A DNA stretch of 64,000 nucleotides from Endocalyx cinctus (lineage: Eukaryota; Ascomycota; Sordariomycetes; Amphisphaeriales; Apiosporaceae): NCBI GenBank assembly GCA_001600455.1, contig BCKC01000001.1, forward strand, positions 4,304,441-4,368,440, written 5' to 3'. Below the pieces are notes generated by a model, which saw only the letters and a list, made by a program, of their open reading frames with translations, searched no databases and was not told where the DNA came from. Below, one piece after another: positions 33,240-44,701 of the stretch. Numbering within the stretch: the stretch's first letter is position 1; each line of letters opens with the position of its first letter. A program made the position numbers and the translations under genes.

Positions 33240-34328
33240 TTATGCCGGAACCCACGGCTGCGTCGTATCCCTTGTAGCCTCCCTTTCAGCAATAATGACA
33301 TCGAGGATCTTCTGGGCCCCGTTGTCGAGAAGTTTCTGGGCTACCCTCTTCCCGAATTGGATAGCATCCTCCCGCGACGCCACTGCTTCTGTGGCCTCGG
33401 TGTCTGCAGCCTCTTTCCCGTCCACGCTGACGACAGTGGCCAGCATTCTTAACTTATCCTCATTGTCTAACCACTTAGTTTCGACTCCGATCGGTACGCT
33501 ACACCCGCCCTCGAGCGTGCGCATGACACTTCTCTCAGCCTCGCACGCGAGCCTGATTTTTGTCTCCTCAAAAGGCGCTAGCAAATCGAGTAATTCCTTA
33601 TCGTCGGCGCGAACTTCTAAAGCCAAAGCGCCCTGACCGACGGCGTATAGAATTTTCGCCCCGGGGGTGTCACTGTCGAGATACTGAGCGATGCGCGCGT
33701 CCAGTTTGAGACGCAAAAGTCCCGCAGCGGCAAGGATCAGGGCAGAGAAGGGAGATTCCTCGTCATCGAGCTTGCGGAGACGAGTGTCCAGATTCCCACG
33801 CACGTCCTGGAATTTCAGGTGTGGGTACCAGCGGGCGATCTGGGCCATCCTCCGGATGCTGCTGGTGCCGACGACGGCACCGGCGGGTAGATCGGCGAGC
33901 GTCTTATACTTTTCCTCAAACGACTTCTTGATCACGACGACGTCCCGCGCGTCGGGTCGGTCCACTATACAGGCTATCGCGCAAGACGAAGGAAGAGACG
34001 TCGGCATATCCTTGACACAGTGGACAAGGACGTCGAGCTCCCTCGCCACGAGACGCGCTTCTAATTCGTTGGTCCACAGACCGGAGCCCGCCATCTTGTA
34101 CAGGGCCGTGATCTTATCTTTGTCACCCGCTGCAGAATTCATGGGTACAACTTCGAACGATACCGAAGGGTGAAGTTTGGCGAGAGCCGCCGAGACGAAT
34201 TCCGCTTGCGTCATCGCCAGGATCGATTTGCGCGTACCAAGCTTGATTACTGTTCGCTTCGGTTGTTGGAGCTCATCTCCTCGGGATGTCGACGGCGTTA
34301 TTATCGGGTGCGTTGCCGAGGTCGACAT
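33240..34328 (-). CDS. HEM3: Porphobilinogen deaminase (hydroxymethylbilane synthase)
   Basis: Polymerises four porphobilinogens to hydroxymethylbilane in heme synthesis, in the cytosol. A single exon of 362 residues starts at ATG 34326-34328. Seen: LGTRKSILAMTQAE (about 30-43), SGLWTNELEARL, VHCVKDMPTSLP (about 102-113), VVGTSSIRRMAQI (about 152-164), DVRGNLDTRLRKLD (about 175-188), VGQGALALEVR, and LEGGCSVPIGV with the dipyrromethane-attaching Cys at about 276. The segment before GLWTNELE reads KMAGS, and VHC replaces the commoner VHS; the catalytic Asp/Arg positions appear intact. A long T-run (34336-34360) lies immediately upstream of the start. Confidence 0.96.
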   Translation of the reverse strand: MSTSATHPIITPSTSRGDELQQPKRTVIKLGTRKSILAMTQAEFVSAALAKLHPSVSFEVVPMNSAAGDKDKITALYKMAGSGLWTNELEARLVARELDVLVHCVKDMPTSLPSSCAIACIVDRPDARDVVVIKKSFEEKYKTLADLPAGAVVGTSSIRRMAQIARWYPHLKFQDVRGNLDTRLRKLDDEESPFSALILAAAGLLRLKLDARIAQYLDSDTPGAKILYAVGQGALALEVRADDKELLDLLAPFEETKIRLACEAERSVMRTLEGGCSVPIGVETKWLDNEDKLRMLATVVSVDGKEAADTEATEAVASREDAIQFGKRVAQKLLDNGAQKILDVIIAEREATRDTTQPWVPA

Positions 34329-34814
34329 GATTGCTTTTTTTTTTTTTTTTTTTTTTTTTTCCCACGTCGGTCGGTGTCTAGGTATATAGGTAATTCAAGG
34401 GTAAAAATTATCAGCAGCAAGAGAAATTTATGGATTTTATTATGTCAAATTAAAAATGTGAGCCAGGTTTAACAATTGCTTTTTTAGGGTCTTTAATGGC
34501 TAAACGTGGCTAAACGGTGTCAATACTTTATGGGTGTTGTACAAATGATAATGAAGCATTTTCTATTTCTACTTCCGCGGGGTTCAATGGCGGGGCAGCT
34601 AGAGTAAGTGTCTCTGTAAGGGGTCCCTGACCCTGCAGGGTAGCTAGCAGCCTGCCTACCTTCGTAGCAACGTCAGTAAGCAGCGAATAGCTACAGGGTT
34701 TTTTTTTTTTGGGGGGGGGCCAATCACCTCGATAGTCACGGACTCACAATTGTCTCCTTTGACTTAAACTTTCTTTGTTATTCTTGGGTTTCAGCGCCGA
34801 CATCATGAATTCAG

Positions 34815-34862
<48 letters not shown>
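34815..34862. repeat. (TA)n(TG)n microsatellite
   Basis: About nine TA followed by about fifteen TG dinucleotides in the HEM3 upstream region. Confidence 0.9.
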
Positions 34863-34865
<3 letters not shown>

Positions 34866-35651
34866 AAGTGAATATTGGCTTGAATTCTCTCTTGGGAAAA
34901 CCCATCCTTCTGTGGACTGAATCCTAATGTTCTCAAAAGGACTTGATTGCTTTAACATACAGCCGGCACGACGACATCACATGGCACCTGTTTCTCCTCA
35001 AAACGCATTGATTGCTATTACACAGTCTCTAAGGTTATCCAATTCAGAAGGATAGTGTCATCACCTCATGTCCAACCCAGCTTTGGGCGAGAGAATTATT
35101 GGCAGATTCGGTACTTCAATATCCTGTATCATTGATCTTCATATAGATCTGTATGACTACGTGTAACTTAATAAGGTAACATGGGGCCTTAAAAATAACG
35201 ATCAAGTACTCGTCTTCTTGAGGTTTTGTCGTTTACCAAACTTCTGCACCCCCGGATTCGGGCAATTCAACAGACACTAGGTAACCTCTGAAGGGATAAT
35301 TGCGTTGTACTTGAATTGGTCATAATGAGTTCACCTCTTTATTTGTTGAATAGGCCCGATTCTGTCCGCTAGTATGTTAACACATGCTCGAAGCTCAAAT
35401 GATGCTACGAGATCGAGATGCTTATAGATATTCTGGTTTCACGATCTACATAAAGAAAAGAGCATCTACTACAAAGTTTGCTATTGCTTGAGGATTACGA
35501 GCTGAGGCTTCGGTTCATAATACTACATTTAGAGCGGATCTTAGTGCTCAGGTGTGTGCCGAGCTTTCTAACCTATAAGCACCAAGTTCAAAAGGCAAAG
35601 TAGGACTGTGGGTTATATTCAAGGAGATAATGCCAGGCGACCCCTTGGAAG

Positions 35652-35658
35652 TATAAAG
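35652..35658 (+). promoter_or_regulatory. TATA-like box of secreted-protein gene
   Basis: TATAAAG about 107 bp before the start codon at 35765. A plausible core promoter, positioned as expected for a regulated fungal gene. Confidence 0.45.
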
Positions 35659-35764
35659 GGGCACGATGTCCAATATCAAGCCTCGCCTTGTTTCCATCTC
35701 TGCTTGAGATCACTTATTACAAGAGACCAAATAAGATAACTCTCGTTAACACTTCATAATCACA

Positions 35765-36405
35765 ATGATGCTCCACTGTGTCTTTTTCTTCGTGGCGGGC
35801 TGTCTTGCCTTCCGTGGGCGCCCACTCGGGAACAGGCAGCTACCGTGGTCTACCTTGGCACCCACACCAGAGATCGTATCAGTAAACTCGCTACCTTGGG
35901 CTTCTGAGCCGCAAAGCGCCACCGTCATCGTTCCCGACTCTACTGTCGCACCACCGACGGAGACTCCCATACCAGCCGAGAGCCCTGCACCCCTGCCGCC
36001 TTTTCCAGTGCCCACGCCCAGTGTTGTTGGAGGCAACGAATCTTCTAGCTCTAGCGTTGGAACGTGCGGTAAGGGATATACGTACTGTGGATTCATGTTG
36101 GCAAGTTCGGAGCATGGTGAGTTTCTTTTATACCAACCCCAGCATAATTCTGTTTCGCCGAAAATATTAATATATCTATGTGCCTCCCAGATTTTACCCC
36201 TGACGAAGTCAGCAACGCATACTGTTCTGGTCTGCCAGACTTCTGCACAGGTTCGACTAAGACCGACCCAGGTCAAGCGGTCTATTTTTGCCTGGACGAC
36301 GCACCTTCAAGCATCGAGTTACTGTGCGCTTGTAGTGGGAAATGCGTCAACGATGCTGAGAGTAACTACATCGCCCACTGTGATAAACCTTGTGTAAATC
36401 AGTGA
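35765..36405 (+). CDS. Secreted Cys-rich protein, effector-like
   Basis: Two exons, 35765-36116 and 36191-36405 (74-nt intron, GTGAGT...CAG, phase 1), give 188 residues. An N-terminal signal peptide (MMLHCVFFFVAGCLAF) is followed by a Pro/Ser/Thr-rich linker to about residue 98. The compact C-terminal module holds ten Cys, starting TCGKGYTYCG and ending ELLCACSGKC, AHCDKPC. The spacing CGKGYTYCG...C...C...F-C...L-C-C...C...H-C...PC recurs in many hypothetical secreted proteins of ascomycetes (recognised from memory); no enzymatic function is known to me. Even Cys number, small size and a TATA box suggest an extracellular disulfide-bonded protein, possibly host- or wall-facing. Splicing is needed to join the two Cys clusters. 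Confidence 0.85.
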
Positions 36406-36773
36406 TCGAGTGCAATGTCCATACATGAGCCAAGGGAGAGATAGGCAATTTGTGGTATAGGATTTCACCACCATCCCCCAAATCAACAAAAAAAAACTCA
36501 TTTTAGGTTCTGACTTTGGGGCTCACATGGCAAATGGATGAACTGAGAGCTATTCTTTCTCTTATATATTAACCAGCTAAAATCCGCTCGTTTCGAGACA
36601 TAACACAGCTACCACAGATAAGCTCACACAAAGAACAATAATAAACGTGTTCAATTTTTTCCCCGTCTTTCTTTCTCTTGTGCGATTAAGTCTACCACAA
36701 CTCCCTCTAGGAGAATAGTCGGAGATTTGCGACATAACACTGAAAGATCCAATGTCGACTACTTAGTTCCAAT
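36406..36773. other. Short intergenic between convergent genes
   Basis: 368 bp of 3' flanks, no gene seen. Confidence 0.7.
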
Positions 36774-38817
36774 TCAGTACACGTAGACGAACAAGGGATT
36801 CTGCTTATCCGTAAGATCCATAAATTCGATATTTTCGGGTACCGTATCAGCGGCGGCCACTCGCTCGGCCTCGCGGCTCTTGTTCAACCAAGCAAGGTAG
36901 AATCTCATACCCACATAACTGATGATGCAAAGACCAATCGAGACAACGAGAGAACCAACTCCAAGTTCTGTTTGATTCTTAGAATTAGATCACCGAAGAC
37001 TTTTTTTTCCCTTAGGGGTGACTTACGGTAGTGAGGGGCTTGGCTCGATTTGTAGAACTGCGGCGCCGCAATATTGCCGGCCGCATACCCCATTGTGCAT
37101 ATAGCGTTCGTGGTGATCTTCTTGGTATGACCGGCCGTATTGGCCGTGATCAGAGCAAGCAACAGCAAGTACGCAACAGGGTATGAATAGAGCTACATCA
37201 TTAGGTTAGTCATATACTTCTCTAAAGAGAATTACTCGCTAGGTAATTAACTGTCTTACAATGTAGTAACCAGAGAGGAGGCCGGCCTTATTTGTGTAAG
37301 GCAAGGCAATGAGGAGCAAGCTTCCCAATAGAGCAATCACAAGAGCAACTAAGATACTCCACGTCCGGGCGTTTAAATAGTTACTGCACGCCCAGGTAAT
37401 AAGGAGGACGATGACGAACTCGAAAGCGCCTGCAGGCATGGATAGCAGAGTTGTTGTTAGAGAGTCAAAGCCAAATCCTGATATTACCAGAGTTCCGAAC
37501 TAGATTCAAATAACGAATTATAAGCTATCATGTTTTACCCAGAGTAATATTTCGATTAATACTTACCGAAACGACGGAATTTGGAATGTTGATCAAAAAT
37601 GTGATAACGAAGAATATCCAGGTCTTGGCATCAGTGAGAGCTTCAATCATTTGTTCTTTTTTGAAGGTCTTGCTGTGAATGCCTGTGTTATTGGATCGGA
37701 TCATTTCCAACGATGTGCGCTTCTCACTCTCGTCCAGGAACCAGGCATCGACCTGGCTGCTCGGTAAGATAAACCACATGACGATCGACCACAGGAAAGT
37801 GATGGCGCCAGTGACGAGGAACATCCACTTCCAGGACGCGATCCCCGATTGGATATTCCCCAGACCGTAAGCCAGCAGACCTCCCACAATCTGGGCGATT
37901 CCATTGAAAGAGAACCAGAAGCCCATGCGGAAACTCTGGTTCTTTCGCGGGTACCAGGCATTGGTGAGGAGCTGGAAGGCGGGAAATGTGAGTCCTTCCA
38001 CGAGGCCTAGGAAGAATCGAACGGTAGCCAATCCGGCGAAGCTACTGCAGGTCGCATGCAGGAACAGGATAATACTCCACGCGCATCTGTTCGTGGAAAT
38101 AGCACCCATTAGATCATGAACTTGTGCATCACTTTGGGAGGGAAAATCCCTGGTATTTTCACCTACACGCAGACCGCAAGACACTTAGGAGCTGGGAATC
38201 GCTGTAATGCAATGCCGGACAGAGGCTGTGATGCGAGATATCCTGTTCTAATTAAAAAAACTGTGCTCTTTCTTCACCTAGGAGAAAAAACATACCGAAG
38301 TAAAAGATGCTCGACAACCAGGAGTAGTCCGTTCCTACAAGGTGCTATCCGGATACGTTAGCCAAAAGAAAATCCCGTGTCTCACCAATGCCCAGCGTTT
38401 CTTTTTTTTTTTTTTTTACTTACATTATCCTCCCGGATTCCGAAGATGGCCGCGTAACTTAATGTGCTCTTATCGAGGAACTGTAACATTTCCGTGATTC
38501 TTCGCACAAGCTTACGTTAGATATTTTCGGGTTTTTTTTTTTGTTGCTGCTCAAAACTGCCAAATTCGTATTTTAAGAGATAGAAAGAAAGACAAAACTC
38601 ACGCCATAACAGGGAGAAATAGACGATCAATCTTACGCATTACCCGAGTTCGAGTCTCCTTGTCCATCTGAACCTCGGTGTCGGCAGTAGCCTCCAGAAG
38701 CTGCAAGGCAACGTCCCCAGTCCCGGCTGTAGGCTTGATGGCGGCAATTGCCGTATCGGCGACGCCCTCATTATCCACAGCCACTGTGTTCATCTCGATT
38801 TCCTTCTCGGTTGCCAT
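36774..38817 (-). CDS. MFS transporter, Dal5/anion:cation symporter-like
   Basis: Eight exons: 38817-38603, 38499-38424, 38344-38296, 38242-38167, 38086-37567, 37499-37260, 37192-37027 and 36967-36774 (introns 53-103 nt), 511 residues. Joining them gives a continuous 12-helix carrier. A cytosolic leader ends MRKIDRLFLPVMA, then ITEMLQFLDKSTLSYAAIFG (helix 1), NHLVGTDYSWLSSIFYFG (helix 2), GLATVRFFLGLVEGLTFPAF, WYPRKNQSFRMGFWFSFNG and a final cytosolic tail. These match the allantoate permease/ACS family that imports organic anions and vitamins. The substrate cannot be read from sequence. Exon 2's acceptor (GCGAAG) is weak but the only one preserving the frame. It is head-to-head with the class II aldolase gene, suggesting co-regulation. 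Confidence 0.88.
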
Positions 38818-39499
38818 CTCGAACTACCTTGGTGTCGTATATGGGAAAGCAGCGTAAATAAGCAGACAGGCACCCACGTGACGGCTAAAAAGAGAAAGAG
38901 ACGCGGAAATTAGGTACGCCGCCCTTCTTTTTTAAGGGATCCATCTATATATACATATATGTACTTGTATAGCTCTTTTACCCATAATATGTTTTTATTC
39001 TTCTTTGAATCGACAGGGCTACGATAAGCTGATCTCCCCACCAAAGTGAGGGCTTGGATAATTAGCCAGAGCATTATCTCATTTCACCGGATTAAATGCC
39101 GGCCTAGCTAATTATTGGTGGATCATGGTTTGATAACGGCTTCCGGTACTCGGCACTCGGCGCTCGATAAATGAGACCGATGCATACACCTATCATGGTT
39201 CATCCATGAGCCGAGCCACTCTTTATCGGGCTACTTCATACGAGTTAACTTCATATGTATGCAAGTATGCAAACAGGTTGAATTACCTGATAAGATCGGT
39301 ATTTCGAGAGCCGGCATGCCTAGGTATCGTAGGGCCTTGTGTAGATACTGCGAATATAGCAGTCTCGAAGCCTGACCATGTTGTCTTGTCGACTGCACTC
39401 TCCCATTTATATCATCTAGGAATTAAAGAAATAAAAAGTAACTGTCACAAAATTTTCATCTTACAGTGTCTACATAGGTGGGAGAAAATATCGTGAAAC
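38818..39499. promoter_or_regulatory. Divergent promoter region, MFS / class II aldolase
   Basis: 682 bp between the two start codons. It contains a short ATATATAC-type AT run near 38947 and CGGCAC/CGGCGC repeats near 39141-39167 (GGTACTCGGCACTCGGCGC) that could bind a Zn2Cys6 factor; this is inference. No coding frame is supported. Confidence 0.5.
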
Positions 39500-40570
39500 A
39501 TGTCAACAACGACAGTCACCGAAACGCAAGCACCAGGCACGTCATGCTCAGTGCCGGCCAAAGCACCGTCCACAAAGCTGCTCAACTTTGATGAAAATGG
39601 CAAACCTGTCTACCAAGTACCGTCTTTCTCCGACAAGACGGTTCAGCGTCGATGGGCCTTAGAACAGATGGCTGGTGCATTCCGCGTTTTCGGCCGGCTG
39701 GGTTACGCAGACGGCGGGGCCGGACACATCAGTTTACGAGGTAAAGAGCGACAAAAAAACGAACAAAGACAGAACACATAAATTGATACAAAGTCTGACA
39801 AGATATTTCATAGACCCTCTCAACCCTCACCATTTTTGGATCAGTGAGTATGTACCAAGCGACAGCGTAGACCGCTCTGTCTAATAAAAGACTCATCAGA
39901 TCCCTACGCCAAGCATTTCTCGTGCATGACGGTGTCCGATCTAGTTCTGATTACGAAAGACGGCGAGGCAGTTGAGCCGACCGACAAGATCATTAACACG
40001 GCAGGTTTTATGATTCATTCAGCGCTCCATTTAGCAAGGCCGGACGTGGACGTCGCTATTCACCTGCATTCGCCGCACGGACGAGCCTGGTCCATCTTCG
40101 GTAAGCCGGTGGAAATGCTGACACAAGGTGAGTGAGCAGATCTCGCCTGGCCGGGCGGAAAAGAGAAGGCGGTTGTTACTGACGGAAACCTGCTAGATAT
40201 GTGTTATTTCTACGATGACTTATCGGTGTATACGAGCTACGGCGGGGCGGCCATTGCGAAAGAGGAGGGAGAAGCTATCGCGAGGGCTCTCGGCCCCAGG
40301 AACAAGAACATTATCCTACAGAACCACGGCATTTTAACGTGCGGCGGTAGTGTCGGGGAGGCGGCCGCTTATTTCATCGCGTTGGAGAAGGCCTGCCAGA
40401 CGCAGCTCCTGGCCGAGGCCGCTGCTGCCAACGGGATCGCGAAGCAGTACATCGATTCCATGCAGGCCAAATACAACAAGGATATGAGCACGCCTGGGTT
40501 CTTATATATGCAATTTGTGCCCGAATACGAGTTGGCGCTTAAAGAGAGCAAGGGGGATTTCCTAATATAG
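39500..40570 (+). CDS. Class II aldolase/adducin-domain protein
   Basis: Four exons: 39500-39740, 39814-39843 (30 nt), 39900-40127 and 40197-40570, giving 290 residues with all junctions in phase 1. Seen: domain start QMAGAFRVFGRLGYADGGAG, then HISLR, the tiny exon PLNPHHFWI, NPYAKHFSCMTVSDLVLI, metal-binding IHLHSPHGRAW (His-x-His) and QNHGILTCGGSVGEAAAYFI carrying the third His. These are the zinc ligands of class II aldolases such as fuculose-phosphate aldolase. The family also contains non-enzymatic members, so substrate and reaction are not determinable. No signal peptide. It lies between an MFS transporter (divergent) and a Zn2Cys6 regulator (same strand), hinting at a small catabolic cluster. 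Confidence 0.9.
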
Positions 40571-40986
40571 AAAGAGAGCGAAAGCAAATGACGACTAGGT
40601 AACAGAACAAATAAACCAAAATTGAACGCATGTAATGAAAAAAAAAAAAAAAAAAAAAAAAAATAAGCCAGGTCATTTATGGTTTCCTCCATTTAATTAG
40701 ATGCCTTCTTCTGAGATAAACAATATGAAACCTTCTTGAAGAACCTAGTTGATCGGCATCTTCCCGACATATGCCGCACAAGACTAGGGCTAATCCGAGA
40801 CCGACGGCAACAACGTGTGATTTTTATGTTTTAGGTGAAGGGGACCCACAGATGATAAGCTTTTTAAAATTACGAGATGTTATATATACACTTAATAGTA
40901 TATAGTGGGAAATTTTATTAATTAGATAACGAAGTCGTCGAAGCTTCGACAATAATTACGTACTTGCTCCATGGCCCTAGGAACGG
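40571..40986. other. Intergenic, aldolase to regulator
   Basis: 416 bp, with a poly-A tract at 40639-40663; no gene seen. Confidence 0.65.
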
Positions 40987-43072
40987 ATGGACGCGTTTAG
41001 AGTAGACGTGCTTGAATTCGGACAAACAAGCACAGGCCGGTCAACCAGAGCATGCAAGCGTTGCAGGTTAGTTATATATCGAAGTATCTCTAGAATCGGT
41101 ATACGCAAGAAGACAGCTGACGAGCCACGCACCTGAATAAGAACTGGTAAGACGAAATGCACGAGAAGCGCCGATGCCGTGGCTTGCCGTGCTTGTCTCC
41201 GCGTAGGCGAGGAATGTGTATATCTGCCAACGCGCAAAGAGCGTAGCATAGCGAGAAAGCAAAGGCTGCTTGAAAATGAAAACAGACAAGCGCATGAGCA
41301 CGGTGTAGAATTTAGACCCGGGGACGCAGACAATCCAACAACGAACCAACCTCAGATTCCAGGCACAAGTGGTTTACAAAGTCCAAAACCTACCCGTTCG
41401 TCAGATTTTGACTATCTAAAGCGGCTGTACACTCAAGACGACCTTGAAACGGCCGTGAATGTGTTCTTTCAACACTTTTATCCGGACATATGTTTCTCGC
41501 TCCATGAACCATCCGTTCGATCCAGCGTGAAGTCAGGGACGTTGAAGCCAATTCTCGCAATCGCGATACTAGCTCTCACCGCCCGCTTCGTGCCTGCGTT
41601 AGTAGAGCAGCATGGATCTGGAAACGCAGCTGGTGATTATTACGCAGATCCGATTCGTAGCATTCTCATGCTAGGGGCTGATAGGCCGTCGTTGGAGAAA
41701 ATCCATGGGCTTTTCTTCTTGAGCCTCCACGAATGGGGATCTGGGAGAGGAGCAACCGCTGTAAGCCCTCCACATTCTAACTTCACAGAAAGTATGCTCG
41801 AGCTAAGTAGTCGTGATCCAGTTCATATATATTGGTCTTGCTATTCGGGTCGGTCTTCTTTTACGGACGTTCCGAAAGCAAACGCCCCTAGCACCGCCCT
41901 TCAACAAACCCGTTGAGACAAGCGGAGAATTCGTTGTCGAAGAGACCCGGGTGAGAGTATGGTGGTCGATGAATCTGATGGAGTGCCTTTTAGCCTCCGG
42001 GAGCCATCGCGTCACTACCACTTATAACGAGACCGACTCAATTGACCTACCTTGCCAGGAAGACACTTTCTTATGGGGTGAGTTGCAGTCAAACAATGGC
42101 TCCACTCTTGATAGTTCCCAGACATGGAGCGATAAGGCGTCTCTCGTTATGGCGATTCGCCATTGGAATACCGTCAATCGGTGGGTCTCATTCGGGGGTG
42201 TGAAAAACGAGAACGAGCTCCCGTGGTCGCCTCGTTCTCGGTTCCACGAGCTGCGAGTACTTCTTCGAGACTGGGAAACACATTTGCCGGTCAAACTTCG
42301 TTACGATCCGGCATCTTTCACCGTCCACAACGTGAACAAACAAGCAGGACCATACGGATTTCTACATTTAGTACAGAGCTCCTCGGTGATATTCATACAC
42401 CGAGAGTATTTACAATTCTTCCCGGATTCTTCCAAGCACTACTCAGGTCGATTACCCACGCATCTGGAGAGGCAACAACGCGACGGGGATTCGACGTTCG
42501 ACGCTAGGGAATTCTGGGCAGAATCTTTGCGAGACCTCTTTACGGCGGCGGCTCGGGTGACGGAGACGCTTGAGGCGCTAGAAGCTCACGACGCGCTCAT
42601 GTTAACTCCGTTCGTCGGCTTCGCAGCCTTCACGGCAGCGACGATGAACATGTACCTGAGTATTTTCGGGTGGGTATACCCGGAGCTGGCATCGCAGGCG
42701 CGCTCGCGCACCGAGACCGACGTCCGATTTCTGAAGCTGATCGTACAGGTCTGGCCGCTTGCGCAGAAGTGGTACGGGACAATCCTAAGACTATACGACT
42801 CGTATAAGATGTACCATATGTCAGGCGGAAGTACGCCGGGCCAAATCGAAACATTTTGTGGGTTTGACAAGTCATTGCTGGATTATGGAGAGATCAAGCC
42901 GAGTACCGATGATATGGAGGCAATCATCACAGCCAAGAACGAAGACGGTTACCAACACGGCATTGATAACAATAATGTTATAATGAGGAATGAGGGGATA
43001 ATAAGAGCAGGGGATGACGGGTTCTGGGATCATGTAACGGATGAGTTCTTGAGCTCAATCATCAATACCTAG
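40987..43072 (+). CDS. Zn2Cys6 fungal transcription factor
   Basis: Three exons: 40987-41066, 41142-41760 and 41822-43072, 649 residues. The first intron (75 nt) splits the zinc cluster. Exon 1 ends RACKRC and splicing restores CKRCRTGKTKC, followed by CRACLRVGEECVY, the Cx2Cx6C...Cx2CxxxxxxC binuclear cluster (about residues 23-55). ATG 40985-region choice: 40987 is the only in-frame start before the cluster. A basic linker (RKERSIARKQRLLENENRQ) follows. The middle-homology domain begins about residue 120 (DFDYLKRLYTQDDLETAVNV). FIYIGLAIRVGLLL, joined across intron 2, and EETRVRVWWSMNLMECLL are typical. It probably regulates the adjacent aldolase and transporter (inference from position). 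Confidence 0.92.
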
Positions 43073-44701
43073 TAGCATCTTACATTATTCCGGTACCTGA
43101 GCATCTAGATGTGCATAAATATATTAGGTTACGTCGACGGATATGCTTGAGTTGCAAGGAACTAATTACTAGATGTTTTTTTTTTTTTTTTTTTGTGCAT
43201 GGATTTGATCTATGACATGCATATCATGGATTGGATTTTAAAATATATATATAATAAAAAGAAGCAATATACACAAATCTTGAAGTTTATACATCGCAGA
43301 GCGGCGTATATCTATTGTTTCTTCTTCATTTTCCTTTCTTTCTCCGGTATTACAAGGCCGACAATATAAGTTACGTGTATATGTATAGTCTCGAACTTGG
43401 AATATTTGAAGTACAGTATACTACTGTGTACAGACCACCGGTAGACCACTGTTAGACCACTGGTACAGTACTACATACCCCAAGCACCAAGACAACTGAG
43501 CAAATATGATTGGTGCCCGCAAAATTCACCTTCTCTCCACAATTCCGGCACCTAAGCAGTCAGGGAAGTAAACAGCTATATATACTATTAATTACTACTA
43601 GTACTCCGTATATACAGTATAATAAGGCCTATTTATTGGCAGGCTGGCAAGCTGGCGCATGGACTCCACTAAACCATTGAAAAAATCCATTGTTACCCTT
43701 GTAGTTCCATTCTTTTTTATCAACCCCTTCTCCACTCGTCATGCATTTTATACTGTAACATCTCGTCGACTTCTTCTGTCTTTCGATCGCGTGTTACTCG
43801 TTCGAAAAGGAAGGAAATTATCCATCTAAATCCTGGTTAACGTACAGTAGATAAGTTTGTATGTACATAGATACTAAAATTTATGCTTGTTTATCTATAC
43901 CTAAGTCCATATGTCTACCGGGATTTACTTCGGCTGCTTGGGTAGATGATCACTAGTGTATGATGAGGAACTATTCTTTTATACACGTCATTGTCCGCTT
44001 CAATTCATGTCAGGCACTACAATCCGATGCCACCAAAAAGGAAGAAAAAAGAAGAAGAAAGCACACAAGGTTACCAGGCATTTGGTTGAATTACTTCTCG
44101 CTGCCCATATATTCTAGCTCAATGAAAAGAAACTTGAATTAGGTAATTGAGTAAGTAGAAGGGGTCTTCGTGACGTACCGTCTGGTGTTTCGATAAACTC
44201 GTGTTGTACATAGTACATAGTACTTAATCCCTTCTCCATTGAACACCCGAACTGGCCCGTTGGCTCGTCTTGTTGTCGGTTTTGACCTACCTGATACGGT
44301 GGGAACCGGCTGTTTTCGCGAGCGGGGGAATCTTTCGAAGGAACGAAACATAGCACAAGGGAAATGGGAAAAATAAATATTTCCTAACCGTCCGTATAGT
44401 ATTTTACCCCCTTCGGCTCGCCTAGCCTACTTAAGTGGCCTTTTCTAAGACGGTACGTTACTCCTACGATAGGTAGCCTTTATTTTGTTCTCGCTATTGT
44501 TAATTGACCGTTTCTTCTCTCATCCTCTCTTTTCTCTCACTGGGTATTGATTCTTTTTTTTTTTTTTTTTTTCTTCTTCTTCTTTTTTTTCCCCATCCCC
44601 CCCTCACACGCCCACCAAATTAAGGCAGTATTGAAAACGACAGCTTCTTGTCGCGTTCCGGCACCAGAGCGAATGGCCTCCATCTTCAAATTCTCGTCAA
44701 A
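43073..44701. other. Intergenic, regulator to transhydrogenase
   Basis: 1.6 kb without a supportable gene. Poly-T tracts occur at 43174-43194 and 44551-44572. The last 200 bp are pyrimidine-rich, consistent with the promoter and leader of the transhydrogenase gene. Confidence 0.55.

Larger units (their letters stand above)
34329..35764. other. Divergent intergenic region, HEM3 / secreted protein
   Basis: 1.4 kb with no supportable gene. It contains a (TA)n(TG)n microsatellite at 34815-34862, T- and G-runs at 34700-34719, and a TATA-like box before the secreted-protein gene. Confidence 0.55.

Noticed and set aside
17890..43072. Secondary-metabolite gene cluster around the NRPS-like gene and the transporter/regulator trio
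   Set aside because: The NRPS-like gene is dead and nearly 20 kb of housekeeping genes (CAND1, SPG1, GCV3, HEM3) lie between it and the trio.
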